Assembly (NCBI GenBank): GCA_947454235.1
Contig: CANGIY010000029.1
Location: 1 to 38,936, forward strand
Source: Chitinophagaceae bacterium
GTDB lineage: Bacteria > Bacteroidota > Bacteroidia > Chitinophagales > Chitinophagaceae
Length of the DNA stretch: 38,936 bases
Direction of reading: 5' to 3'
Part shown: piece by piece, positions 31,625 through 38,936 of the stretch
How positions within the stretch are numbered: position 1 is the first letter of the stretch
How the letters are laid out: each line of letters begins with the position of its first letter
Notes under the pieces: generated by a model
What the model was told of the DNA's origin: nothing
Databases searched by the model: none
The model's input: the letters and a program-made list of their open reading frames with translations, nothing else
Made by a program: the position numbers and the translations under genes

Positions 31625-33070
31625 ATGCTTTGTTTTTTAATATTAGTTCCTGTAGTTTTCAGTCTGTTTACATTCCTGTTTACTAAAACCAACGACGGAG
31701 CTAAATCAATGGCATTGATAAGTTCTATCCTCACAATGGGTTTGGCGGGGTACGTAAGTGCTCAAACATATGCTGCACCAATGGTGATGGACATGCCCTG
31801 GATCCCGACAATAGGTGTAAGGTTTAACCTGGTGGCAGATGGTATGAGCGGAATGCTTGTTTTACTCACTGCCATTGTTTACCTCGTTGTCATGATTGCC
31901 TGGATCAATAAAGAAATGCCGCTACCGGCGTCCTTTTTTGGGCTTATGCTACTGGCGCAGGCGGGGTTAATGGGCGTTTTTCTGGCTAACGATGCATTCC
32001 TTTTCTACACATTCTGGGAACTTGCTTTGATTCCGGTGTACTTCCTCTGCTCTTTATGGGGTGGCGAAAAGCGCATACAAGTTACTATGAAGTTCTTCCT
32101 GTACACATTTGTAGGCAGCTTGATGCTGTTGGGAGGTCTCATATACCTTGCCATGCAAGTGCCATCAGGCGATGCGTATTCACTCAATAACTTAATTGCT
32201 GCCGGTTCTAAATTGCCTGCGGGTACTCAGAACTGGTTGTTCTGGCTGATCTTCATTGCATTTGCAGTGAAGATGCCAATCTTTCCTTTCCATACCTGGC
32301 AGCCCGATACCTACGAACAATCTCCTACGCCTGTTACCATTGTGCTCAGTGCATTGATGGTGAAAATGGGTGTGTTTGCTGTGCTTAAATGGTTATTGCC
32401 TGTACTGCCGGCCGGTGTTGCTTACTGGAGCAATACGGTAGTGATACTTTCGGTAATAGGCATTGTTTATGCATCGTGCCTTGCTATTGTACAAACCGAT
32501 ATCAAACGCCTTGTGGCATATTCTTCAATTGCGCATATAGGTTTAATGAGTGCTGTAGCATTCTCGCACAACACAGTGGGTATGCATGGTATTTTGGTGC
32601 AAATGTTCAACCACGGTATCAATATCACTGGTATGTGGCTGATGGTGAGCATGATTGAAAACCGCTACGGCACCCGTGATATGACTAAATTGGGCGGCAT
32701 GGCTAGTACTGCACCGGTAATGGCAATTGCATTGGTGATTGTATCATTTGCAGGCATTGCACTTCCGCTCACCAATGGTTTTGTGGGCGAGTTTATGTTG
32801 TTCAATGGCTTATTTGGGGCTCAAATCCCGAATGCAATGGCAATGATGATTATAGCAGGTTTGGGCGTTATCCTCGGTGCTGTGTACACCTTGAATATGA
32901 TTCAAAAAACAGCTTACGGTGAGGCTAAAGCAATGGTTGTTGCTAAAGATATTTCGGTGAACGAAATGATAGGTGTGGCTATAATAATCACCCTTATCCT
33001 GTTCCTCGGTTTTTATCCTAAGCCGCTTACTGATATGACTATGCAAGTGGCAACTGCATTGGTGAGGTAA
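31625..33070 (+). CDS. nuoM: NADH-quinone oxidoreductase subunit M
   Basis: NuoM is one of the three antiporter-like proton-pumping membrane subunits of complex I. The 481-aa protein has about 14 membrane segments. Key conserved parts are FYTFWELALIPVYFLCSLWG with the essential Glu, KMPIFPFHTWQPDTYEQSPT, VLSALMVKMGVFAVLKWL with the pumping Lys, and LVAYSSIAHIGLMSAV. Length is usual for NuoM. It is followed by nuoN 39 nt later. nuoL and the other nuo genes, which normally precede it, are not here; DUF6580 and mqnB are. Confidence 0.97.
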   Translation: MLCFLILVPVVFSLFTFLFTKTNDGAKSMALISSILTMGLAGYVSAQTYAAPMVMDMPWIPTIGVRFNLVADGMSGMLVLLTAIVYLVVMIAWINKEMPLPASFFGLMLLAQAGLMGVFLANDAFLFYTFWELALIPVYFLCSLWGGEKRIQVTMKFFLYTFVGSLMLLGGLIYLAMQVPSGDAYSLNNLIAAGSKLPAGTQNWLFWLIFIAFAVKMPIFPFHTWQPDTYEQSPTPVTIVLSALMVKMGVFAVLKWLLPVLPAGVAYWSNTVVILSVIGIVYASCLAIVQTDIKRLVAYSSIAHIGLMSAVAFSHNTVGMHGILVQMFNHGINITGMWLMVSMIENRYGTRDMTKLGGMASTAPVMAIALVIVSFAGIALPLTNGFVGEFMLFNGLFGAQIPNAMAMMIIAGLGVILGAVYTLNMIQKTAYGEAKAMVVAKDISVNEMIGVAIIITLILFLGFYPKPLTDMTMQVATALVR

Positions 33071-33109
33071 TTAAACATTTTTTGACAGAAAGAATTTGTA
33101 CGTTTTTAT

Positions 33110-34492
33110 ATGAATGCAATTATTGCTTCTACGGTTTTCGGAGTTATCATGATGTTCTCGGGCATCCTGGTAGACAATAAGAAAACAGTAACCAGCCTTG
33201 CGGTGGTGTTGTTCCTCGCTTTGCTGGGCGTCAATGGTTTTGAGTTGGCTACTGCCGACCCTAAATCACCACAGGTATTGTTCAACAATATGCTGAAAAT
33301 CGACAAAATGTCGCTTTGGTTCAATACCATTATCACAGCCAGTTGCCTCATTTATGCTTTGCTAATAGGTAAAGAGGTGCGTAAAGTGGGCTCACATGTG
33401 GGTGAATACTTTGCGCTCATGTTCTTTATTGTTTGCGGACTGTACCTTTTAAGCACTTACAACACCCTGCTCATGATGTTCCTTGGTATTGAAATTATGT
33501 CTATACCACAGTATATTTTAGCGGGCAGCGATAAAAAGAACCTCAAAAGCAGTGAAGCATCGTTGAAATACTTCCTGATGGGAGCTTTCTCTACGGGTAT
33601 TTTGTTGATGGGTATTACATTATTGTTTGGTGCAACACATTCGTTCTATATCTCTGATATTGCGGGTATGCTGAACAACGAAAACCTGAACCCGATGGCA
33701 TTGACAGGAATTTTGTTCCTTATCGTAGCAATGGGCTTCAAAATGTCGGCAGCGCCTATGCACACCTGGACACCTGATGTGTATGACGGTTCGCCTACAG
33801 CGTTTACAGCCTTTATGGCAACTGTAGGTAAGGCGGGTGCATTCTTTGCATTCATGCGTTTGTTCTACGGTGCGCTGGGTACTATCAGCAGCCACTGGAC
33901 AATGGTATTGGCTATCGTTACAGCTCTTACATTATTGATTGGTAATGTTACTGCCGTGTTCCAGCAAAGCGTGAAGCGTATGCTTGCATACTCTTCAATT
34001 GCACAGGCGGGCTTTATGCTCTTCGCTATTCTGGCAATGAACGCTATGGCTATTCAGGCAGTTTTGTTGTATTCTCTGGCTTATTGTGTGGCAACAATTG
34101 GTGTGTTTGCAGTAGTGGTTAAATTAAAAGACTACACCTACGATGGCTTCAACGGACTTGCAAAAAAAGAACCACTGCTGGCATTTGTAGCCACTATTTT
34201 CCTGTTCTCATTGGCAGGTATTCCGCTCACTGGTGGCTTCATGGCGAAGTACTATGTACTGGCAGCCCTCACCAAGCAAGGCAACCTTTTGTGGTTGGTG
34301 ATTTTCGCATTGTTGATGGCAGCTATCAGCGTTTACTACTACTTCAGAGTAATAGTATCTATGTACTTCAAAACCGGCGAACCTGAGCTTTCCAGCGAAG
34401 TAACTGTAACCGATAAAATATTGCTTGTTGGTACCAGTTTGGTAGTGATTGCTATCGGTATCTTCCCGCAATTCATCACTGACATATTCTAA
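33110..34492 (+). CDS. nuoN: NADH-quinone oxidoreductase subunit N
   Basis: NuoN is the third antiporter-like subunit of complex I. The 460-aa protein has about 13-14 membrane segments, with LLMMFLGIEIMSIPQYIL (conserved Glu), SSEASLKYFLMGAFSTGILL (conserved Lys), KMSAAPMHTWTPDVYDGSPT and VKRMLAYSSIAQAGFML. It is co-transcribed with nuoM and ends at a strong terminator. Menaquinone is the likely electron acceptor given mqnB. Confidence 0.97.
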   Translation: MNAIIASTVFGVIMMFSGILVDNKKTVTSLAVVLFLALLGVNGFELATADPKSPQVLFNNMLKIDKMSLWFNTIITASCLIYALLIGKEVRKVGSHVGEYFALMFFIVCGLYLLSTYNTLLMMFLGIEIMSIPQYILAGSDKKNLKSSEASLKYFLMGAFSTGILLMGITLLFGATHSFYISDIAGMLNNENLNPMALTGILFLIVAMGFKMSAAPMHTWTPDVYDGSPTAFTAFMATVGKAGAFFAFMRLFYGALGTISSHWTMVLAIVTALTLLIGNVTAVFQQSVKRMLAYSSIAQAGFMLFAILAMNAMAIQAVLLYSLAYCVATIGVFAVVVKLKDYTYDGFNGLAKKEPLLAFVATIFLFSLAGIPLTGGFMAKYYVLAALTKQGNLLWLVIFALLMAAISVYYYFRVIVSMYFKTGEPELSSEVTVTDKILLVGTSLVVIAIGIFPQFITDIF

Positions 34493-34516
34493 TAACAACC
34501 TCCTTGAAATATTTTA

Positions 34517-34542
34517 ATCCCGCCAATCGGCGGGATTTTTTT
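34517..34542 (+). terminator. Terminator of nuoM-nuoN
   Basis: ATCCCGCC (34517-34524) and GGCGGGAT (34529-34536) pair around AATC, followed by six to seven T's. Confidence 0.9.
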
Positions 34543-34602
34543 GCGCATACGCACTGTGGTCGGCGCCTCGAGAGCCCTCGGGATTCGCGGATTGGGTGGA
34601 AG

Positions 34603-34627
34603 GGCGTTTGTAACGCCTCGTTTTTTT
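34603..34627 (+). terminator. Second terminator-like hairpin, before the transpeptidase remnant
   Basis: GGCGTT (34603-34608) and AACGCC (34612-34617) with a 3-base loop are followed by TCG and seven T's. It stands between the nuoN terminator and the L,D-transpeptidase remnant, so the remnant has no open upstream transcript. Confidence 0.55.
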
Positions 34628-34651
34628 AATACACTTAGGTTTTTACGCTAC

Positions 34652-34915
34652 AAAAATAAAAACCGCTGGAGCCAGTATAACAAGAGCCTGGGTATATCGT
34701 ACCCTGAAAAAAGAGATGTAGAATATGCCCGCAAGGCAGGCAAGCCATCGTGCGGCGATGTGAAAATACATGGCATTCCCAACGATGATAAGGGGCACGA
34801 TGAAGAATATACTAGTTACGACTGGACACGGGGCTGCATTGCGGTTACAAATACTGAAATAGAGGAACTATACAGCCACATTGATGTGGGTGCTACCGTT
34901 TTTATAACACCATAA
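34652..34915 (+). pseudogene. L,D-transpeptidase (YkuD) C-terminal remnant
   Basis: About 88 codons keep the back half of a YkuD catalytic domain: NKSLGISYPEKRDVEYARKA, DVKIHGIPND (conserved His) and YDWTRGCIAVTNTEIEELY with the active-site Cys, ending VGATVFITP. The first half of the enzyme, signal peptide included, is missing. The open frame extends left to 34541 but only to a TTG inside a terminator, and that part has no transpeptidase features. No in-frame ATG exists before the conserved part. This is a 5'-truncated gene, probably inactive. Confidence 0.75.
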
Positions 34916-34941
34916 AAGATGTAGGTACTTGTATTAACAAA

Positions 34942-34969
34942 AACGCCACATCGTGAAAGACGTGGCGTT
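34942..34969. terminator. Bidirectional hairpin between the transpeptidase remnant and the PUR-family gene
   Basis: AACGCCAC (34942-34949) pairs with GTGGCGTT (34962-34969); A-rich sequence precedes and T-rich follows, so it can act for both converging strands. Confidence 0.65.
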
Positions 34970-34986
34970 TAAATTATTTTGAGTGA

Positions 34987-35421
34987 TTACATTTTCCATT
35001 CATCAACACTGGAACCTTCGTTTCCGCGGAAAGGGGCACCGGTTGAATTGAAATTGTCGTGATGCTCATCGTGTTCTCCTTCTTGCTCATCGTGGTTGAA
35101 AGCGTCAAAGTCGAAATTAGGCATCAGGTCAGTTTTCACATAGTTAATAGTTTCAGTCAACGCGTTTAGGAACTTATTAAAATCTTCCTTGTAAAGGAAC
35201 ATCTTATGTCTGTCATACCCATTGTCATCAAATCGTTTTTTACTTTCTGTGATAGTGATGAAGTAGTCGTTACCCCGTGTTGAACGTACATCGAAAAAGT
35301 AAGTTCTTCTTTTGCCCGCTTTTATGCGTTTGCTGAACATACTTTCATTTCGGCTGTCGTTACCACGGTCGTGGCGGTGATCTCCACGTTGTTCGCCATA
35401 GTTTTTGTTATCGTACGACAC
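34987..35421 (-). CDS. DUF3276 / PUR-family nucleic-acid-binding protein
   Basis: The 144-aa product contains the single PUR repeat typical of Bacteroidota DUF3276: SKRIKAGKRRTYFFDVRSTR, GNDYFITITESKKRF and RHKMFLYKEDFNKFLNALTE. A His/Asp/Arg-rich N-terminal segment and an acidic Glu/Asp/His tail flank it. PUR proteins bind single-stranded, purine-rich DNA or RNA. The start appears to be GTG 35421; MFSKRIK 27 residues in is an alternative that would drop the disordered N-terminus. It is a lone gene. Confidence 0.85.
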   Translation of the reverse strand: MSYDNKNYGEQRGDHRHDRGNDSRNESMFSKRIKAGKRRTYFFDVRSTRGNDYFITITESKKRFDDNGYDRHKMFLYKEDFNKFLNALTETINYVKTDLMPNFDFDAFNHDEQEGEHDEHHDNFNSTGAPFRGNEGSSVDEWKM

Positions 35422-35643
35422 AAATTAGTTTTTATAAGTTCGAGAATTTATTCCACAAACTTAACGAACTTTGTATACAACGCAAAAAAAAATCTGTATT
35501 TTGCTGGAATTGAACATTGATAGATTACGCTTGAAATATTTTTATTAGTTAAAAAAAGCACAAAGTATAACGCGTTGTTGATGATATTTTAACTTTAACC
35601 CTTAGAGATTTTATAGTTACTTCTTTGTATTAACCTGACAGCA

Positions 35644-36792
35644 ATGAGTTTACGAATATTACGAGGAATATTGTTTATATTTTCTGCACTAATAATAAAC
35701 TATGATTCAACAAGCTACGGTCAAGGAGATATTAACAACCCTATAGACCCTAATGATACAGAAACCATAAAAGCTGTTGATTTTTACAGGAATTATCTTG
35801 CTGAATTCAGAATACAAAAAGCTTCGCTGCCCGATTTTACAAAGTATTGGTCAGCAGATGATTGTAAACGATATCTTGTACCCGACCCTGAACTCTTTGG
35901 CGTAGACGCAACCATCCCTACCTACCTGCTTGGTACTCCAAGAATACTTTACGCCCGCCCGGCAGGCAATATTGTACACATAAAAACCATGTTCTCACGC
36001 AATGATAGCAATGGTAGACCATTGGTAATATCTATCACCAACCATTATGTAATGCTCAAAGACCACATTCCGGCGTACTTCATAAATCCTACATTGGTAA
36101 ATAGCAACCAATGGACCTTCAAGCGCATCAGGAATATTACTTACTACTACCCTTCTTCGCATCATTTCGACCGAAAAAAGGCTTTAAGTATGGCAAAGAA
36201 AGTGATAGCTCTGGAGCGCGAATGGGAAATATCACCGGTTGATATACACTATTACTTTGCTGATACCCGTGAAGAAATTGAACATTTCCGCGGATTTGAT
36301 TTTACCATTTCAATGGGCAACCGCGATAAGCCGAGCGGGATGAGTGATGGCGCCAATAACATTGTGTACTGCGGTGGTTGGGGAGAAAACTACTTTCATG
36401 AAGTGGTGCATTTGTACCTGAACAAATATTTCCCCCAAAGCCCCCTTACAGAGGGATTGGCAGTGTTCTATGGTGGTAGTATGGGGCATGAATTACCATG
36501 GCATGTAAAAAGACTGTATGAATACCTGCAAAGCCACAGGGAAATTAAATTGTACAGCCTTGATGACTTGGTGTATTTAGATAACTTCACAAACCCTAAA
36601 AGCACAATACTTGGGCTACTGTGCGACAAAGCATATAACGCAGGCCGTTTAGATGCGCTAAAAAGATCGTTGAATTATGTTTCGTTATCAGCACTGCTGC
36701 AACAGGAATACAAGGTTGAAGCAGATGATTTTGACACCTTTATTCGCGACCTTGTTGCGCGTTATGCACTTGCCCACAATGGTAATGAATAA
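35644..36792 (+). CDS. Secreted gluzincin-type metallopeptidase-like protein
   Basis: The 382-aa protein has an N-terminal signal segment (ILFIFSALIINYDSTSYGQ). A zinc-peptidase motif follows at residues 252-270: HEVVH, then Glu 270 in PLTEGLAVFYGG, the HExxH...E pattern of gluzincins of the peptidase-MA type. Upstream is a beta-rich domain (residues 60-170) around SITNHYVMLKDHIPAYFINP. Substrate is unknown. It has no sorting domain at the C-terminus, so it probably stays periplasmic. It is flanked by a DUF3276 gene and a VOC gene on other strands, with no operon partner. Confidence 0.75.
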   Translation: MSLRILRGILFIFSALIINYDSTSYGQGDINNPIDPNDTETIKAVDFYRNYLAEFRIQKASLPDFTKYWSADDCKRYLVPDPELFGVDATIPTYLLGTPRILYARPAGNIVHIKTMFSRNDSNGRPLVISITNHYVMLKDHIPAYFINPTLVNSNQWTFKRIRNITYYYPSSHHFDRKKALSMAKKVIALEREWEISPVDIHYYFADTREEIEHFRGFDFTISMGNRDKPSGMSDGANNIVYCGGWGENYFHEVVHLYLNKYFPQSPLTEGLAVFYGGSMGHELPWHVKRLYEYLQSHREIKLYSLDDLVYLDNFTNPKSTILGLLCDKAYNAGRLDALKRSLNYVSLSALLQQEYKVEADDFDTFIRDLVARYALAHNGNE

Positions 36793-36836
36793 TGCGCGCC
36801 TGACACCCTTGCCCGGCACGCACTACGATTTTAATA

Positions 36837-37247
36837 CTAGGCTTGTGGCTTGTCGTGGTTGAACATCCAGTTGTTACCGAATTTATCGGTCAGCATACCG
36901 AAAATGGCACCCCAGAATGTGTCTTGCAGTGGCATGGTTACATTACCACCTTCAGCGAGTGCGTCAAATGCTTTGCGCATTGCTTCAGGATCTTTATAGT
37001 CGAGTGAAAGCGAAATGTTATCACCGAAGGTGAATTGCTTCTTACCATCTGTATCAGAACACATCATAGTGGCACCGGCTGCAGTAAAGACAGCATGCAT
37101 CACTTTATTTTTAACCGATTCATCGCACGGCATTGGCGTATCGCCATAGCGTTGCATTGAAACAATTTCACCTCCAAGGGAATTGATGTAAAAATTAATG
37201 GCTTCTTCGGCATTACCATTGAAAAACAAATAGACAATCAGGCTCAT
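36837..37247 (-). CDS. VOC family (PhnB-like) protein
   Basis: The 136-aa protein is a vicinal-oxygen-chelate fold member of the PhnB/3-demethylubiquinone-methyltransferase-like group: LIVYLFFNGNAEEAINFYIN, RYGDTPMPCDE, KVMHAVFTAAGATMMCSD, NISLSLDYKDPEAMRKAFDA and the ending DKFGNNWMFNHDKP. Despite one family name it is not a methyltransferase. Metal and substrate are unknown. It stands alone next to the long gene-free region. Confidence 0.88.
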   Translation of the reverse strand: MSLIVYLFFNGNAEEAINFYINSLGGEIVSMQRYGDTPMPCDESVKNKVMHAVFTAAGATMMCSDTDGKKQFTFGDNISLSLDYKDPEAMRKAFDALAEGGNVTMPLQDTFWGAIFGMLTDKFGNNWMFNHDKPQA

Positions 37248-37433
37248 GTTGATGGTTTTATTTAGTGAACTACAAATATTGTTTTTATAATGTAACCGGC
37301 AAAGCTTGCAGCTATAAATTATTGTCCGGGTTAAAATTAATTGGAGTAATTAATTTCCAGAAAAAGAACTTTTTATTGGCATGCATTTTGAACATACTCG
37401 TAAGAACGAGTGTTCTATTTTATGGCTGAAAAT

Positions 37434-37469
37434 ACCGTTCGTGAAGTTTTTAGACCGTTCGTGAAGTTT
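37434..37469 (+). repeat. Tandem 16-base direct repeat, operator-like
   Basis: ACCGTTCGTGAAGTTT occurs at 37434-37449 and identically at 37454-37469, with 20 bases between starts, about two helical turns. Each unit contains TTCGTGAA, a near-palindrome. Two exact sites on one DNA face suggest a dimeric regulator binding in tandem. Confidence 0.55.
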
Positions 37470-37620
37470 ATTTGGACACACTCCAAAATGCAGTGTAATT
37501 TTGAATTATTAAAGCAAAAAGAAGAAAAAAGCTTAGCAAAGAGAATTTAACACATTAATAAGCAATCGTTTAAAAACATAGTATTTTAACACCTAAAAAA
37601 TGTAAATATTAAGAAATAGT

Positions 37621-37904
37621 TTTCTTTTGGTTGATTTTGTGCTGTATGAGTGGCGGGTGATGAGTGGTAGGAGTTGGGGCGGGTGAGTGAAAAAGAGAGG
37701 AGGAAAAAGAAAGAAAATATATTTGTGAAGTTGAAAGAAAAACACGTTGTGAGTTCGATTGTGTTGTTTGAAATTGCCACCGATGCTGAGAGAAAAATGT
37801 GATGAATGAAGTGCAAATGTGCTGTTGAAGTGTTGTTTAGGAACACGTGTTTGTGTGGTTTGGCAGTGCGATTGAGTGTGTGGCGATTGGTTAGATTGAG
37901 TATC
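37621..37904 (+). ncRNA. Candidate non-coding RNA: C-depleted segment ending at a terminator
   Basis: By hand count 37621-37860 has about 80 G but only 16 C, and 37681-37742 has no C at all. No plus-strand gene is open, and the minus-strand frame (86 aa, Phe/Ser/Thr-rich) has no family features. The segment runs directly into a clear plus-strand terminator. Such a biased strand would stay largely unpaired within itself. It is a proposal only; the 5' end is not defined. Confidence 0.3.
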
Positions 37905-37939
37905 GGCGTCCTGTTTATACAGGGCGCCGTGCTGTTTTT
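37905..37939 (+). terminator. Terminator at the end of the C-depleted segment
   Basis: GGCGTCCTG (37905-37913) and CAGGGCGCC (37920-37928) form a 9-bp stem with one G-U pair, with five T's at 37935-37939. No known gene ends upstream on this strand. Confidence 0.65.
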
Positions 37940-38003
37940 ATTCTATAAGGTTATTGTAGGTGTTTCAAACTGATTTACGATTTTTGCAGCAAACAAACAG
38001 GTT

Positions 38004-38519
38004 ATGGAACATTACTTTGAGTTGTATGAAATCCCCGTCTCTTTTACACCCGATAGCGGAACTGTAAAGCGGAAATTCTACGAATTGAGCCGCAAGTTCC
38101 ACCCCGATCGTTTTGCCGGCGCCGATGAGCACGAGCAACAAACTGCCCTTGAACAAACGACACTCAACAACAAGGCTTTTAAGGTGCTTTCAAATCACGC
38201 CCTGACATTTGAATATATATTGAAACTGAAAGGCATTATTGTTGATGACGAAAAGTTTGCACTGCCGCCAGCCTTTCTTGCTGAAATGATGGATCTCAAT
38301 GAAGCAATCTCTGATTTTGAGGATGACCCCGATAACCAACAATTGAAAACCAATGCCTTAGCAGCACTTACCGGGCAGCTCGACCAGTGGCAGGCAGCTT
38401 GCGCGCGACTACAGCAAAAGTGTGAAGCAGATAACTACAGCTCTGAAAGCCTTACCCAACTTAAGGAAATGTACTATCGCCAAAAATACCTTTTAAGAAT
38501 CAAGGAGCGATTGGTGTAA
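38004..38519 (+). CDS. hscB: Fe-S cluster co-chaperone HscB
   Basis: HscB is the J-domain partner of HscA and helps move Fe-S clusters from the scaffold IscU. The 171-aa protein has an N-terminal J domain with HPD at residues 33-35 (SRKFHPDRFAG) and NNKAFKVLSNHALTFEYILK. The C-terminal helical IscU-binding domain includes PPAFLAEMMDLNEAISDFED. Length is standard. hscA and isc genes are not next to it; tRNA-Leu follows. Confidence 0.9.
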   Translation: MEHYFELYEIPVSFTPDSGTVKRKFYELSRKFHPDRFAGADEHEQQTALEQTTLNNKAFKVLSNHALTFEYILKLKGIIVDDEKFALPPAFLAEMMDLNEAISDFEDDPDNQQLKTNALAALTGQLDQWQAACARLQQKCEADNYSSESLTQLKEMYYRQKYLLRIKERLV

Positions 38520-38561
38520 TCAAGGTGGCGTAGACACAAAAATTCTATCTCAAACAACTTT

Positions 38562-38595
38562 TTTGTTGCTAATACCGAAACTATTATTACCTTTG
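38562..38595 (+). promoter_or_regulatory. Promoter of tRNA-Leu
   Basis: TACCTTTG at 38588-38595 is an exact TAnnTTTG box; TTTG at 38562-38565 lies 22 nt upstream, slightly long for the -33 element. The transcript would begin about 20 nt before the tRNA. Confidence 0.6.
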
Positions 38596-38618
38596 CACTC
38601 CACAAAAAACCGACCGCT

Positions 38619-38702
38619 GCCTGGATGGCGGAACTGGTAGACGCGCTAGACTCAAAATCTGGTATTCGCAAGGATGTGCAGGTTCGATTCCTGTTCCAGG
38701 CA
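38619..38702 (+). tRNA. tRNA-Leu (anticodon CAA)
   Basis: GCCTGGA pairs with TCCAGGC as the acceptor stem with discriminator A. The D arm is GGCGGAACTGGTAGACGC, and the anticodon loop CTCAAAA gives CAA, reading UUG. A long variable arm typical of class II tRNAs and a GTTCGATTC T loop follow. Length is 84 nt and CCA is not encoded. Confidence 0.95.
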
Positions 38703-38705
38703 CAA

Positions 38706-38744
38706 AAAAAGGGAGATGTAAGCGAAAGCGAACACTCCCTTTTT
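38706..38744 (+). terminator. Terminator of tRNA-Leu
   Basis: AAAAAGGGAG (38706-38715) and CTCCCTTTTT (38735-38744) pair around a 19-base loop that holds its own GCGAAAGC mini-hairpin. The T run serves as tail. Confidence 0.75.
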
Positions 38745-38821
38745 AGTTTCCCTCGCTCTCGCTCCCTTTCCCACTCTGAAGTAAATGGGATCATGCTCAA
38801 AAGTTGTGGGGAAAGAAAAAA

Positions 38822-38936
38822 TTAGGCATAAAGATTAGCTAGCCTAAACAAAAAGAAGTTGACGTTTGTGACTCCTCTGTATTGAGTTCTGAAGTATTTT
38901 ATTTTGGCATTGAAGGCTTCAGCGGAGGCATTCGTA
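38822..38936 (-). mobile_element. Insertion sequence, ISL3-like transposase C-terminus (partial)
   Basis: Reading the minus strand from the window's edge, the frame ends TNASAEAFNAKIKYFRTQYR, then GVTNVNFFLFRLANLYA and TAA (38822-38824). This is the C-terminal end of Bacteroidota transposases of the DDE_Tnp_ISL3 type, where AESFNAKIKAFR and NVxFFLFRLxxIYA are diagnostic. The final DDE Glu lies in this stretch (SAEAFN). The rest continues beyond the window, so intactness cannot be judged. The element's terminal inverted repeat should lie between 38745 and 38822 but is not identified. Confidence 0.8.

Larger units (their letters stand above)
37248..38003. other. 756-base gene-free region with operator-like repeats and a C-depleted segment
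   Basis: No protein gene is credible here on either strand. In order it contains: AATTAATT inverted copies near 37338, a hairpin ACTCGT-AAGA-ACGAGT (37396-37411), two direct repeats at 37434-37469, an A-rich stretch, a strongly C-depleted segment (37621-37900) and a terminator (37905-37939). The order could be regulatory sites, transcript, terminator of an unannotated RNA. Confidence 0.55.

Noticed and set aside
37586-37846. Minus-strand 86-aa frame rich in Phe, Ser and Thr
   Set aside because: Its composition simply mirrors the C-depleted strand; no domain, and the terminator points to the other strand.
38474-38825. Protein frames over tRNA-Leu on both strands
   Set aside because: The tRNA fits every structural element, and the frames are by-products.

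Overview
The window looks like chromosome of a Bacteroidota bacterium, most likely close to Chitinophagaceae. The evidence is: repeated -7 boxes of the form TAnnTTTG (with TTTG at -33 in the best cases) in place of sigma70 promoters; a type IX secretion C-terminal sorting domain; a futalosine-pathway menaquinone enzyme (MqnB); a DUF3276/PUR-type small protein; and a Bacteroidota-like 16S 3' end. No prophage, integrase or CRISPR array is visible. The left edge is the 3' end of a 16S rRNA gene and the right edge enters an insertion sequence.

Layout. 1-186: 16S rRNA end, closed by a strong terminator with no tRNA or 23S following. 287-1031: an antitoxin gene, its ParE/RelE-like toxin broken by two stop codons, and a decayed HigA-like antitoxin. 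1176-5667: paaC and paaD (phenylacetyl-CoA epoxidase), separated by a GT2 glycosyltransferase and a large GT-C-like membrane protein. 5771-7900: two tandem membrane-protein paralogues, a Coq4-like protein and an MpaB/DUF2236-like protein. 7897-15102: scpB, a TonB-C protein, a secreted protein, valS, a CPBP protease with cdsA, and a small protein. 15597-18430: response regulator, persulfide-dioxygenase/rhodanese fusion, universal stress protein. 18482-22751: a T9SS cargo protein and a GT-C-like membrane protein among intergenic repeats.

22752-28477 is the most accessory-looking part: a DUF6855-like protein, a lipoprotein-like DUF1566 protein, a secreted trypsin-like protease with an outer-membrane-like tail, and an unrecognised two-gene pair (80 aa internal-repeat protein plus 243 aa HLHY-motif protein). 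It is visibly AT-rich. 28478-31358 holds a queD-folE-DUF1569 operon divergent from mqnB, then a DUF6580 membrane protein. 31625-34492 is nuoM-nuoN standing apart from other complex I genes. 34652-36792 has a truncated L,D-transpeptidase remnant, the PUR-family protein and a secreted gluzincin. 36837-38936 has a VOC protein, a 756-base gene-free region with tandem operator-like repeats and a C-depleted terminator-tipped segment, hscB, tRNA-Leu(CAA) and the end of an ISL3-like transposase.

Best candidates for something undescribed: the 26990-28032 gene pair, the C-depleted segment at 37621-37939 with its upstream tandem repeats, and the Coq4-like/MpaB-like pair in an apparently menaquinone-using organism. 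Functional calls rest on motif reading by eye; no search was run.
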